Below are positions 34,401 to 49,400 of a stretch of DNA of 64,000 nt, in pieces (position 1 is the first letter of the stretch; each line of letters begins with the position of its first letter). A program made the translations under genes and the position numbers. Source of the stretch: Stieleria varia (lineage in GTDB: Bacteria > Planctomycetota > Planctomycetia > Pirellulales > Pirellulaceae); the NCBI RefSeq assembly GCF_038443385.1, contig NZ_CP151726.1, positions 1,736,001 to 1,800,000 of the forward strand, read 5' to 3'. A model generated the notes under the pieces. The model was not told the origin of the DNA. It did not search any database and saw only the letters and a list, made by a program, of their open reading frames with translations.

Positions 34401-37400
34401 GCAGCGTGATCGATTTGTCGGCGTTGCAATCGTTCAGTGACAACAGCTCGGGCAGCTTGACCGGTGAGAACCGATTCTCCACGATCGAGTCTCGCTGGGG
34501 CGGCTGGATCGATCTCTCTGGTGACGATGTCACCCTAGCGGTCTTGCAAGGCGTGCATGTTACCGCCGGTCTGAACGGCACGATCGTCGGCAACACGCTG
34601 ATCGATACACAGTCACAGTTCACCGGCCGGGGTGTGTTCGGGGATGCGAATCAGTTGAACCGTCTGAGCATCGCGGGACTGATGACGCCGGAAAGACAGT
34701 TGACGATCAATGGCGATTTGCAGTTGCTCTCCGGTGGCGTGCTGGAGTTTGGGATCGGCGGCTTGATCCCCGTCACAGAACACGATGTGGTGACGGTCAG
34801 CGGCGAGGTGGAATTCTCTGGCATCGTTCGAGTGGTTCGAGAGAACAGTCACACGCCGGTCGACGGCAACAGCTATCTCACCATGCAGTTTGGTTCGCGA
34901 ACGGGGACGCCGGATTACGAAGGACTCGATTTTGGTGGCAGCGCCGTGATTTCACCGGAGTTGTCGGCGACGACGTTGGAATTCGTCAGCGGTTTCTCCA
35001 GCGGTGCCAGCGTGATCGCGATCGCAGCGTCGGATAGTGGCGTCGACGCGGACGGACCGTTCATTCGTGTCACATTCGACGAACCGATTGATCCGTTGGA
35101 GTTTACCAGTTCGGATGTTTCGCTGCTGGGACCGAGTGGTGTTGTTGGTTTCGAAGGTCCGTTGCCCATTGTCGGTTCGCCTGCGGAGTTTTTGATTCGT
35201 CCGCATTTGAATCAGTATGTCGACGGACAGTACACGATCATGATCGGGCCGGATGTGTTGGATTTCGTCGGCAATCCGATGAACCAAGACGCGGATCAAC
35301 TCAACGGGGAACCCACCGAAGATCAATTCACCGGCAGCGTGACGTTGGCGTTGCCCGATTTGATCGTGCCCGATGGTGGGATCAGCTCGGACGCGTCAGG
35401 CTATACGTTTGGTGACTCCGCCGACGTGACTTGGCAAGTCCAGAATGCGGGTGTCTCGACCGCCGGCGGAAGCACTTGGACGGACCGGTTGTTTCTCTCC
35501 ACCGATACGGTGTTGGATGCGTCGGACATTCTGTTGTCCGAGACGTTGCGTGACCAGAGTTTGAACGCGGGTGCGTCTTACACGGCAAACGAAACGGTGG
35601 TGTTGCCGTTACTCGCCGGACTTGATTCGGGCACGTATTACTTGCTGGTCCAGGTCGATGCCGATCAGCAGATCGCAGAAAGCGATGGTGCAGGCGACGA
35701 CGCAAACGTTTTCGTCGGCGGTGCGATTGCCATGACGTTGCCGCCGTTGGTGGATTTGCGACCGACGTTGGTCTCCGGTCCATCGATCGGTCAGCCGCGG
35801 CAGACGCAGACGTTTTCCTGGACGGTGATCAATCAGGGAGACGAACCGACGGCGACGACTTGGTTTGATCGTTTGTATCTTTCGCCCAATGGGCAATTGT
35901 CGGGCAGCTATTTCATCGGCGGCTCGTTCAACACGCAATCGGTCGCACCGGGCGAGTCTTACACGGTGTTTGTCACCGCCGCTCTGCCCAGCAATTTGCC
36001 CGATGGTGAGTATCAATTGTTGCTGGTCACCGATGCGACGGCTCGCGTTTTTGAGGGGCCGTACGAGACCAACAATGAATTGTTGGGCGGCACGGTCACC
36101 ATCACGCATCCTGATGTGGTGGTTCGTGATTTGGAGGCTCCCCTGTCGGCGGACTCGGGCAGCGAGATCACGGTCAGTTGGGAGTTCTTGAACTCGGGTT
36201 CCGGCGTTGCCACGGCTTGGCAGCAGCGATTGTATCTTTCCAGCGACCAGACCCTGTCGGGCGATGATCGTTTGATCGATGACTACCGCGTCGATGTTGC
36301 GTTGAACGTGGGCGCCAGTCGATTGCAGACTCGCGATGTGACGGTGCCGATCGATTTGCAAGGCGGCATGTACCTGTTGTTGCAAACGGATGCGCTCAAC
36401 GAACTGGGAGAATTGAGCAGTGGCGAAGCCAATAATCTCACGACGCGTTTGATCGATTTGACGCTTTCACCATTCGCGGATTTGGTCGTCAGCGACGTGG
36501 CATCGCAAGGGGTGACGATCGGTGACCCCGCTTCGTTGGACGTGAGTTTCACCGTCACCAACTCGGGCAACGGTCGTGGACTGACGGACGAGTGGACGGA
36601 CGCGGTCGTCTTGAGTGCCAATGAGATCGCGGGCGATGGTGACGACATCGTGGTCGCCACGTTCAATCACACCGGCGGTTTGGACGCCGGGCAATCGTAC
36701 TCGATCGCTGAGACGATCAGCCTGCCGCCAGGGACCTCGGGGCGGTACACGTTGTTTGTTCGCAGCGACTATGACGACGTGGTCTTTGAGAACGGCTCGG
36801 AATCGAATAACGATCTGGCGCGTGTCGGCACTGTGGATGTGATGCCCGCTCCCAACGCGGATTTGGTGGTCGAGTCGATCGTAGCACCGCCACCGGTGAT
36901 CGCGGGACAGAGCGTCGACGTGACTTGGACGGTTCGCAACACGGGGATCGGTGTGACCAATCGAGGCGACTGGTTCGATTTGGTCTTTTTGGCCAGTGAT
37001 GCTGCGGGTCAGAACGTCATCGAAGGCACCGAGCGATTGTTTCAACACTTCGGCCAAGTCGCTCCCGGTGAAGCCTATGTTCGTACCGGTGAGTTCTTGA
37101 TCCCAGACGGTTTGCAAGGCGACCATTTCGTCGTCGTCACCACGGCGGAAAAGAACGGACCGTACGAGTTCATTTTCACGGACAACAACACGACGGTCAG
37201 TGGACCGATCGACGTGACGTTGTTGCCTGCACCGGATTTGATCGTCAGTCAAATCGTTGCTCCCGTGTCGGCCCAGGAAGGCACGCTGATCGATGTGCAG
37301 TGGACGGTCGACAATCAAGGACTGGGCGTGGCGGAGAACGGATGGTCGGATCGTGTTTTCCTGAGACCGGCGGGCAATCCCAATGGTCAAGTCATCGAGT

Positions 37401-40400
37401 TGGGCGTGTTCGAGTTTCGTGACGCGTTGCCGGCGGGGCAAAGCTACGTGCGGAGTGAAGCGATTCGCGTGCCCATCCAATCGTCCGGCGTTTTTGACTT
37501 GATCGTGCAGACGAATCACGACGACGCGTTGTACGAAGGAGCCGGGTCGGCGAACAACGCATTGTCCGTTCCGATCACGTTGAACGTGTTGCCGCGAGCG
37601 GATCTGCAAGTCAGCACGATCACGATTCCCGATCGAATCGCCGCCGGAGCAACACTGTCGCCGCAGTTTGTGGTGACCAACCAAGGTGCCGTGGGGACCG
37701 GCAGCACACAGTGGGTTGATCGTGTTTATCTGTCGCTGGACACGCAGATCGATCAAGCGGACATTTTCATCGGCGAGTATCCCAACAGTGCGGCGTTGTT
37801 GGCCGGCGAGCAATACGTGACCTTGGCAGATACGATCGTCGTGCCGATTCGATATCGCGGCGATGTTTACGTTTTGGTGCAAACGGATTCACGCGACGCG
37901 ATCGCGGAATGGCCGAACAACGAAAACAACTTGACCTATCAAGTGATCTTCGTCGAGCCCGAGCCGCTGGCCGACTTGGTCGTCAGCGACGTGATTGCAC
38001 CGGAGCAAGCCGTCGCGGGCAGCGAGATCCCGGTTCGCTACACCGTCACGAACTTGGGCAGCGGTCCGACTCACGGTGACACTTGGGCGGAGAACGTTTG
38101 GCTGACCCGAGACAAGAATCGGCCTCACCCCGGTCAAGGAGACTTCCTGCTCGGTTCGTTGACACATACCGGTGCTTTGGATCGTTTCGGCGGCTACGAA
38201 ACGACCACCACGATCACTTTGCCGAAAGACATCGAGTCGGGAACGTGGTACGTCACGCCATGGGTCGATCCATTGGACGCGATTCCAGAGGACACGTTGG
38301 CGGCCAATGAGAATCCGGACGACCCGACCAACCTCGACAACAACAACTACAAAGCACGCGAGATCCTGGTCATCGGTTCGCAACCGGATTTGGTCGTCTC
38401 TCAAGTCATCGCACCGACGAACGCCAGCGGTGGCGATACGATCACGGTCGATTGGACCGTCGCGAACTTGGGATTGGCCGATGCGGAGCCGGGCGGCTGG
38501 GTCGATCGGATCTATTTTTCAGACAACCCCGATCCGAATGCGGACGGCGCGGTGACGTTGTTGCTGGGTGAAAGGAAACGGACGTTGCCGCTGGCCGCAG
38601 GTGCATCTTACAGCGACAGCATGACGATCGATTTGACACCGTCGGCGGTTGGGCAGTACATCGTGGTGATCACAGATGACGAAGTGCCTGCGGGTGGCGG
38701 GATCGACCTGTCAGGGTTCTTTGGCGGATTGGCACCTCCGCCGGAGGAATTCTTCCCGGTGACGGAAGTCGATGAGACGAACAACGCGACGGCGGTCCCG
38801 ACGGCGATCAACGCGTATCCGGCGAACCTGCGGGTCGTCGACTTTGATGTTCCATCCGTGAATTACTCCGGTCAAGAAATCACGTTCAGCTACACGGTGG
38901 AGAACGTGGGCAGCGAACCGCTTTGGTCGGGCACGAGCTACTGGAAAGATTTCATCTGGCTATCGGCCGACGACACGTTCATTCGCGAGCGTGCGTCCTA
39001 CCTCGGCAACACCATCACGTCACCCGATCAAGTCATCCAGCCGGGCGATCGATACACGGTGACGCATACGGCGACGTTGCCCGAAGGCGTTGGCGTGGAA
39101 GGCGAAATCGTCGACTACTCGCTGTGGGTACACTTGGACGCGCACAACGATTGGTCGCCGCTGTTGTTTCCTTTTTTTGCCCGCGTGAACTTGACCGATT
39201 GGTATCCGGCTACCAGCGGAAACAACGACGATTGGCTCAGCCATTTCGACCGTTGGGCGTTCGAAGACCCCAGCGACAACGTGGCACGCGTGGACTTGCC
39301 GATCACGTATCAGGAAGCCGACTTGGTGGTCACTGATTTCCAAGTGCCCGCCGGAGCGACTTCGGGGCAAACCGTCACGGTGACCTACACGGTTCAAAAC
39401 CAAGGCCAACGTGCAACACGTGTGAACAGTTGGACGGATCGCGTTTTCATCTCACACGATGCCTCGCTGGATAACTTTGATCATCAACTGGCGTCGGTTG
39501 CGCAAGGCGGCTATCTGCAGCCCGGTCAGACTTACACGGGCAACGTCGACGTGCGGATTCCGGATGGCATTGAAGGCGATTTTCATTTGATGGTGTTCGC
39601 CGATTCGGCTGCGCAGCGTGATCGATCGCGGCGTCCGAGCGATATTGGTTTTCAGCTCGTCGGTGTCGAGTTCGAAACACCCGGCTCGCTGGCTCCCTGG
39701 GATCTCGCGTCTCAAGCGGCTCGGGAATCGGCGCGTGGAAAGGTCAAGGAGTATCAGTTCGAGGGCAACAACCTGGCGGTTGCCCCGTTGCCGGTCACGT
39801 TGGCTCAGCCGCCGGACTTGCAAGTCACGCAAGTGGTCGCACCGCTGCGTGGCACGATGGGACAAGAAATCGAGGTGAACTACACGGTGACCAACCTCGG
39901 TGGCGATACCGTGGGCGGGCAAACCGAGTGGGTGGATTTGATTTACTTGTCACGCGACGCGTTCTTGGATCTGGACAGCGATCTGTATCTCGGCTCGCTG
40001 GCACACGAAGGCGGATTAGCGGCAGACGCGACCTATTCATCAGGACGAATGGTTTCGTTACCCACGGGTTTGTTGGGGCCGTACTACGTGTTTGTGATCA
40101 CGGACCCCGATCGCGGCAGCGCGGAGGGCGATGTGTTCGAAGGAGCATTCGAGCGCAACAATGCTCTTGGCAGCGATTTGCCGATGGTGATCGAGTTGCC
40201 GCCGCCGGCTGATTTGCAAGTCACCAACGTGATCGTGCCCAGCGATGTTGTTGCCGGCGAGAACACGACGATCGAATTCACGATCACCAACACGAGCACG
40301 GAAACCATCACGGGCCGATGGTCGGACAGTGTTTATTTCTCCAGCGATGCGACTTGGGATTTGGGTGACGCGCCGGCGGGTTTGGTGGAGTTTCGCGGGA

Positions 40401-43400
40401 CGCTGTTGCCTGGCGAAAGCTACACGTCGACGCTGGACGCCGTGACGCCTTCGTTGACCCCGGGGGCTTATCGGGCGATCGTCCGCGCGGACATATTGAA
40501 TCAAGTCTACGAAGACGTCGCGGACAGCAACAACATCACCGCGTCGGCCGCGACGATGGAGTTGACCGCTCCGTTTTTGACGTTGGATGTGCCATTGCCC
40601 AGCACGCTGTCGACCAGTCAAACACGTTTGTTCGCGGTCAATGTGCCCTTTGATCGAACGCTGCGGGTCACCGTGATCGCGGAAGACGACTCGACACACG
40701 AAGTATTCTTGCGTCACAACGCGGCACCGACGATTCGTACCTTTGACAGCAGCAGCGGCGGGATCCTGTCCGAAAATCCCGCGGCGATCGTTCCGGCGAC
40801 CGAAGCGGGGACTTACTACGTGCTCGTCCGCGGCTTTGCGACCGAGACGCCCGATGCGCCGGTCAAGATTCTGGCGGAGTTGTTGCCGCTGGCGATCACC
40901 GATGTGCAAACCGATGTCGGTGGCGATAGCCGCTATGTGACCACAACGATCAGCGGAGCAAGGTTTCATCCCGACGCCGTGGTGCGTTTGGTGCGACCGG
41001 GATTCGCCGAAATCTTGCCGGTGGGTCAGAACTATGTGTCGGCGTCCGAGATCATCGCGACCTTTGATTTGACCGATCAGCCGCATGGTCTGTACGACGT
41101 CCAAGTCATCAACCCGGGCGGCGAACTGGCGACCGTTCCCTATCGTTTTCAGATCGAACGAACGATCGAGCCCGAAGTCACCGTGGGGATCGGCGGTCCA
41201 CGTTATATCTTCGCCGGGGACAACGGAACCTACAGCGTGGCGTTGCAGAACCTTGGCAACATCGACGCGCCGTACGTGAATTTCAACGTCGGCATTCCGG
41301 AACTTGGCATCAACGAAAACCTGCACAACCTTCGCTACACATTGCTGACCAACAACGTTCGCGGTGGGCCGGAGGGCGACCTTGCGGATTTGCCATGGGC
41401 GGAGTTGGAATCGGCGGTCAATACCGACGGCACAGTGACGGCGGGTGGTTACCTGTTTGATCAACCCGCGGACGGTTTCGCCGGATTCAATTTCCAGGTG
41501 CAAACGTATCCGGGTCTTCGTGAGTTGAACGACCACGCGTTTGAGGCGTTGAAGGCCAAACTCTACGAAGCGTTTCCTGAGTACGCCGAGCTGGACATCT
41601 TGGCGGACGGGCCGGCGGGTCTCGATATCATCTCGCCGGGGCTGTCTCTGATCTGGGAAGTTTTCGGGGCGATCCCGAATCTGTTGGAACAACCGTTGGT
41701 GCCGTTCCAGTTCCACGTCGTGGCATCAGCGACTTCGATGACGCGAGACGAGTTCTTGGCTCACTCGCTGGCCGAAGCCGACAGGTTGCGAGAAGGAATC
41801 ATCGCGGACGAGAACGCGGATCCGGCGTTGGTGAACCTGGCGGGCGACGAGGATGCATGGCGGTCGCTGTACATCACTTATTTAACGCAAAGCGGTCGAC
41901 TGCGTGCCGAAGACGCACCACCGACGACACGTCGTGATCAAGAGATCGCGAGCTTGATGGCGACGCTGGCCGGTGGCGTTTTGACCGGACCTGGCGGACA
42001 GCAAATCATTGCCACGGGCGACTTCAGTGACTTCTTTGACAACGTCCGATTGTGGTACGGACACGATCCGACGCTGGAGGCGCCGATCGATCCCAACGCA
42101 CAGGATTTTTCGTCGGATTCGCTGTCGTTCCTGGGGATTCTGCAAAACCCCAATCCGATCGCTGAGTTGCCTTCGTTTGAGGATTACGATCTGGGTTTGA
42201 GCAACAACACGCATTTTCAAACCATGCGGGTTTATGTTCCTTGGGTGCCGTTCGGAAAACGCAGCAGTGGGATACCGGCCGATTATCAGATCAACGGGAT
42301 CACGCCCAACGACGAGCAAGCGTTCTTTCCGCTGAACTTGGGCGAGTACTACGAGACGCAGGGCCAAAGCGTCGGCGCGGCATCACAAACCGGTCCCTTC
42401 ACTTTGGAAACCGGTGGGTTTGTTCCTGGTGGCGAACCGTTGCCGTTTACGATTCACTTTCAGAACGATCCCAACGCGACACGCTACGCGAACGAGATTC
42501 GTGTGGTGGTGCCGTTGGATGAGAACGTCGATTCGCGGACGTTTCGACTGGGCGATATCAAGATCGGTGACATCACGATCCGTATGCCCAGTGGTCGCGG
42601 TTTGTATCAAGGCGAATTTGATTTCGTCGAGACGCTGGGGTTCAACGTACGTGTCAGCGCCGGCGTGGACTTGAAATCCGACTCGGCGACTTGGTTGATC
42701 CAAGCCATCGATCCCCTGACCGGTGCCGTCCGCACGGACACCAATGGGGGACTGTTGGCACCGAACAATGCGCGGGGACAGGGAGCCGGCTTTGTTTCGT
42801 ACAGCGTGGAGCTGGCCGACGATGCGCCGACGGGATCAACCATCACCGCGTCGGCTCGCGTGTTGCTGAACAATGCGCCGCCGGAGGATGTCCCTGAACT
42901 GACTTATTTGGCCGACGCGACCGCGCCGACGACAACGCTGACCGTTTCACCGCTGAATGATCAAGCCGACTTTGTCGTGCGGTGGGATTCGGTCGACGAT
43001 CCCGGCGGCAGCGGGTTCAAACATGTGACGTTGTATGTTGCCGAGGATGGCGGCGATTTCAAGATTTGGAAGCGTCAGTTGTCGGACGCGGTAGGCGAAG
43101 AGATTTATGTCGGACGTGTCGGGCACACATACGAGTTCGTTGCCCTGGCGAGCGACTCGGCGGGTAATCGCGAAACGCTGCCGACCGATGCGGAAGTCCC
43201 CGATGACGGCACGACAACTGCGCTGGGCGAGTTGCCGCAAGTCGACCAGACGACGCGACCGAATTTTGGCCAGCCGCCGCTGCCCACGACCGCACCCTCG
43301 ACCAACCCGTTGTTCACCCAAGCCGAGCGACGGGTGCCGTCGCTGGTTTCCACCTCGTCACCGTCGGATTTTGATGTCGTGCTGCAACCGTTTACGGCAA

Positions 43401-46400
43401 GGACCTTTGCCGATGGATTCGATGTCACTGCGGTGGGCGTCGGTTCGTCTGGCATCGGACCGATGGCGATCGTCGAAACGCCCGACGGCGACGTATTGAT
43501 CAGCGGCGGACCGGCGCGAAATCAACTGTATTTATTTGACGCTGACGGTGGTACCGCCAATGGTGTTTGGGCGGAACTGCCGCATCCGGTCTTTAACCTT
43601 GCGTTTGATATCGACGGCCGATTGTGGGCGACCACCGGTGGCGGACCGCTGTTGGAACTGGACCCGATCGACGGCGCGATCCTTGCCGAGCACGGTGAAG
43701 GATTGACGATGGGCTTGGCGGTCGACCCGTCCACCGGCGATTTGATGGTCGGATCACGGCATGGCGTCGAGCGTTTTGACCGAGTCACCGGTGCCTTCAC
43801 TCGTTTCAGCCGCGACCAAGATCTCCGCGTCGGTTCGTTGGCGTTTGCCAACGATGGAACACTGTGGGCGGTCCAGTGGCCGCAGCGAGATGCGGTGGTG
43901 CGATTCAACCCACTCGGACGCGCCGAGACGATATTGACGTTTGATTCGCCGGTTGACTCGATCGCGTTTGGTGGGGCGGGAACTGAGTTGGAGGGGCTGC
44001 TGTTCGTTTCGCACACCACAGGCGAGACGGGTCTGGGCGCCAGTGTTGCGCAAGGTGAGAACAGCGAACTGACGATGGTCGACGTCGCGACCTTGCGCAC
44101 GGTGGCGGTCGCCAGCGGTGGCACGCGAGGCGATGTGGTTGCGACGACCAGTGACGGCCGCGTGTTGTTGAGTCAGTCCGATCAAGTCGACGTGTTGAGC
44201 CCGCTGTCGATCCCTGAAATCTTGGCCACCAACCCCGCAGAACAGACCGTCGTCGCGTTGCCGCTGGGAATGATCAGCGTGACGTTCAGCGAAGACATGT
44301 TCACCGGTTCGGGCGATGAGCTCCACTCGGTGATCAATCCGGGCAATTACGCGGTACGTGCCGACGGCGGCGAACATCCCGTGGTCACCGACGTGCGTTA
44401 TCACTCACAAAGCCGTACGGCGTACTTGTTCGTCGACGGTCTGACGCCCGGTGACCAGACGTTGTACATCGGCGCGGGAATCGAAAGTGCGGGCGGCTAC
44501 TCGTTGGCGGCCGGTTTCAAAGTCCACTTCACGGCGATCAGCGAATTTTCGGCGCTGGTCGATATCACACTGAGTGACTCGCGTTTGGATCGGCAAACGC
44601 AAGCGATCAGTTACGAGGTCACGATTCGTAACGATGGCGATTACGATCTGCTGTTGCCGATGATGCTGGCACTCGATCCGGCCGAGCATGTCGATTCGGT
44701 TCCCGGTCAGCCCGCGACTTCCGGTGGCGGCGGTCGATGGTTGTTCGGTTTGCAAGACGATGTTCCTGGGGGCGTATTGCTACGACCGGGTGAGTCGACG
44801 ACGGCCAAGACCATTCGCTTGCTCGCGCCGGGCTACGACACCGCAGACTTCTTGCCCGGTGTCCTGGCGACCGCTTCACCGAACTTGCGACCAGGATTTG
44901 ATTCCACGGCAATCGACAGCGTGACCGCCGGATCGTTGTATCAGTACAACGCCAACGCGGTGGACCCCGACGGTGTGGCGATCGCCTATTGGTTGCATCG
45001 CGGGCCGGACGGCATGACGGTTGATCCCGCGACCGGCCTCGTGACTTGGCAAACATCGATCGATGTGCCTGCGGAGAACGAAGTCACCTTGTACGCCTTT
45101 GATTCTCGGGGCGGATTCACGACGCAAAATTGGACGTTGAACGTCGCCGGTGGAAATCAAGCTCCCCAGTTCATCGATGCGCCCGATGTCGCCGAGATCA
45201 GCGAAAACGAAACGCTGCGTTTGGATGTGAACGTCTTGGATGCCGATGGCGATCCCGTCAGCGTTTGGATTGATGGTTTGCCACCGGGTGCATTTTTTGA
45301 TACCGCGACCGAGACGCTGTGGTGGTCGCCGGGCAGTCAAGCCGCCGGGGTGTATCGCGATGTGACGTTGTTTGCGATCGACGGGGTCAACACCGTCAGT
45401 CATTCGTTCGACGTCCTGGTCTCACAAGCAGACCGACCGCCGGTCTTGTCGCCGTTGTTGCCGGTGACGCTACGCGAAGGCGACCGGTGGACTTACCGTG
45501 TCATGGCGGACGATCCCGACGGCGATGCGTTGCTGTTCACCAGCAGCAACTTGCCGACAGGCGCAACGCTGGATGCTCGCACCGGCGTGTTGCGTTGGGA
45601 GGTCGGTTTTGACGAGGCTGGTGTAAAAGTCATTCCGATCACCGTGACCGCCAACGGCCAATCGGATTCGGCGGACTTGACGGTCGATGTATTGAACGCG
45701 AACGGCGCGCCGCTGTTCGACTCGATGAGAGGCTGGACGGTTGAGGAAGGCCAGACGTTGTCGATCACCTCGTTCGCAACCGATCCCGATCACCCGGAGT
45801 TTGAACTGCCCACGAGATTGCTCGATGGCAGCTTGAATCCCGCCGGATTGGTTTCACCGGTGAGCTACTCCGTGACGGGGCTTCCCGACGGAGCGACCTT
45901 CGACGCCGAAACCGCCACGTTGACGTGGACGCCGCGGTTCGATCAATCGGGGGACTATCAAGTCGAATTCACCGCGACGGACGATGGAGACTCCACCGGC
46001 AATCCGATCACGATTCGTTCTTTGGTGCCGATCCGCGTGCGTGACATCAATCAACGTCCGCAAATCGATCCGATTGCGAACGTGTCACTGACGCGCGGCG
46101 AGATGGTTGACATTCCCGTCACGGTGTTTGATCCCGATGGTGACACGGTCACCTTGGTTGCCGCGAACGGGTTGCCCGGGTTACCGTTGCCCGGTTTCGT
46201 GACCTTTACCGATCACAGCAACAACGGAGGCGTGTTTTCGTTCGCTCCCGGTCCCGGTGACCGCGGCAACTACACGCTGTCGCTGATCGCCAGCGACGAC
46301 GGGGCGACTCATGGACGTGGTGCAATCGAGACGACACAGTATGACTTCGTCGTCACGATCGTGTCACCAAACGACCCGCCGGTGTTGCAGCCCGTTTCAT

Positions 46401-49400
46401 CAATGGTGGTGGTCGCGGGCGACTTGCTGCGTTTGCCATTGAAGACGACGGATATCGATCAAGAACCGTTGACGTACACCCTGGATGGCTTGCCCAGCGA
46501 AGCACGAATCGTGGAGGGCGCGAGGTACGGAGAAGCGTTGTTGAACTGGGATCCAACGGCAGCCGACATCGGTGTCTACACGGTGACGGTCACAACAACG
46601 GATACCGGAAACGGCAACGCGGCTGACGTTTTGTCGGACAGTGAAACCTTCACCATCGAAGTCCGAGCGACCAACGCCGCTCCGACACTTGCTGCGGTCA
46701 CGCCCCAGACGACCGACGAAGCAGCACGGTTGCAGTTGCAGTTTCCCGCGACGGACACCGACGGTGACACGCTGCGTTGGACGGCGGAAGGCCTGCCCAG
46801 TGGTGCGAAGCTCGATCCGCTCAATGGCAACTTCACCTGGACGCCGAGTTTTGAACAATCCGGCAACTACACAATCGACGTGACGGTGTCGGACGGATCG
46901 GCGAGCGATACCGCCAGCCAAGTCATCACGGTGACGCCGATCAACCGCGCGCCGATCCTCGCTTATCCCGCTCCGCAGTTCGGTCGCGAAGACGCATTCA
47001 TTGATTTTCGCATCGTCGGTGCCGATCCCGATGGCGGTTCGGTCACGTTGGCCAGCGGTGACCTGCCCGTCGGAGCAACGTTCGACACCAGCACCGGTCG
47101 GTTTCGCTGGCGACCGGGGTTCGATCAAGCCGGTGAGTACTCGGTCGACTTTACCTTGACCGATCCCGACGGCGCGTCGGATTCGATCAGCGTTCCGATC
47201 ACGATCGACAACGTCAATCGATCGCCGGTGATCACCAGTCAGCATCATCAGGTCGTCGTCGGACGGTCAGTGGAGTTCGACGTCGGGGCGACAGATCCGG
47301 ACTTGGACGACACGTTGACTTACACGGCGTACGGATTGCCCGAGGGTGCGACGATCGATTCGGCGACGGGGCAAGTCAGTTGGGTTCCCAATCCGGGACA
47401 GCTCGGTTTGTTCGTCGTCGATGTGCGCGCCTCCGATGGACTTGCCCAGACGAGTCAGATCTTCACGATCGAGTCCGCTGCGACGATCACCCCGCCGGAT
47501 GTTCGCATCGTTGTCACACCGAGCTTCCCCGCGCTCCCCGGCCAGAGTTTGCGTGTTCAAGTCATCGCGGACAGTGGCACCGAGATCCAAGCTTTGAGCC
47601 TGACGCGTGACGGACAACCGGTAACGCTGGACGCCGATGGCAGGGCGACGATCGTGGCCGGCACGCCGGGCAAAGAAAACTTGGTCGCAACGGCCACCGA
47701 TGCGGGTGGATTCGTCGGCCAGACGACCGAAGTGTTGCGTGTTCGCGATGTCACCGACACGCTGCCGCCGCAGTTGAATCTATCGATGGATGTTTCCTTG
47801 TTGTCCAGTGAAACGTCGGTAACGGCATCGATTGTGGACAGCAATTTGGATGACTGGACGCTTGCGATCGCACCACGCGGCAGCGGTGAGTATCGTGAAA
47901 TCGCCCAAGGTGAATCCACCGGTCAAGACATCCCCGTCGCATCGATCGATCCGGCAAACCTTGCCAACGGATTCTACACATTGCGTTTGTCGGCTCGCGA
48001 CATCGGTGGGCGGCAAGCCGCGACGACGTGGGATATCGAAGTCAACTCGGTGGTGAAAACCGATGCGGTGATCCGCACCGATGTGGACGCGTCGTGGAAT
48101 GTCGACGGCAAACCCTTTGTCATCTCACGGCAATATGACTCGCTGCAAATCACTCAGTCGGGAACGCTCGGGGACGCGTGGCGATTTGTGCTCGGCGACA
48201 CACGACTGCAGTTGGGGACGGAGCCTGCCCAACGTGACAGTGGTGCCGATGCGGAGGAACTTGCGGCGATCGGGGTCTTCGCACCGCTTGCGATCGGTGA
48301 TCGAGTTTACTTGGATCTGCCGGATGGACGTCGCGCCGGGTTCACTTTTCAACCGACCCCCGTTCAACCCTTCAGTCAAACGCCATCGTTGGTTTTCTAT
48401 GAACCCGTGTGGGTTGCCGACGAGGGAGTCGAGTACGAGCTTCGTTCGCTGGATCGGTTGCTGACGCTGGGCGGTGATCGCTTGTACGACCAAGCGACGG
48501 GGCAGCCCTATCATCCAGGCAACGCGTTGTTGGGTGACGATGCCTATCAGTTGGTTGCTCCCGATGGCAGCATTGATGTCCTCAATGCGTCGGGCAAGGT
48601 GACACGCAGAGCGTTTGCCGATGGCGATGTTTGGCGATTCAGTGATAGCGGTGTGACGTTTGCCGACGGTTCACAGATCGCAATGATCACGGATGATGCC
48701 GGACGCTTGGTTTCGATCCGAACGGCGACGGACGACATTCACTATCGTTACGACGCCCAGGGGCGATTGATCGAAGTAGCCGGATCGGTCAGCGGTTCGC
48801 TGCATCGTTATGGGTATGAATCGTCAGATGTTTCTCGATTGACAGTGGCCGTCAGTGAACTGGGGGACAATCGCTCGTATCCCGACGACGTGGCATTGAC
48901 GGGCGACTTGGGACGCGCGGCGGATTTCGCCGGCAATCGGGTGATCGCCCAATTGGATGCCGGTGAACAACACCAGTACGCGTTGACCATCGACGCGGAT
49001 CAGTTGGCGTCGACCACCGAGGGAGTGGTTTGGCTCAGGGTGATTACGGAGCGATATCGTAGCTTGCTGGTCACCGACACACCGGAAATCCTTGGCATGC
49101 AACCGGTCTCACGTAGCGTCGATGGCGATCGCACCGTCGCCCTGTATTTGATCCAGCGTCCTGATTTGTATTTGTTGCAAGTCCGTGGGGCGAGCGCGGA
49201 GGATGAGGGACAGTATCGGTTGTCGGTCGACGTGGTCGGCGATGTGAATGCCGACGGAGTGGTCGATGGAGTCGACAGTGAACTGCTCAGCCGCTCCCTG
49301 GGAACCTTCGTCGGTGAACGAGGATTCAACGCGGCTGCCGATTTTGATGCCGACGGTGTGATCTCGGCGTCGGATCAACAGTTGCAAGCCGCGAACTTTG

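Noticed and set aside
36467..37882. Long minus-strand open frame (471 codons) within the giant gene
   Set aside because: It is antisense to well-recognised CARDB domains and its translation (His/Arg/Asp rich) has no features; it arises from codon bias.
40058..41716. Minus-strand open frame of 552 codons within the giant gene
   Set aside because: Same reason: it mirrors the CARDB and PPC-like region and shows no domain or usable start context.
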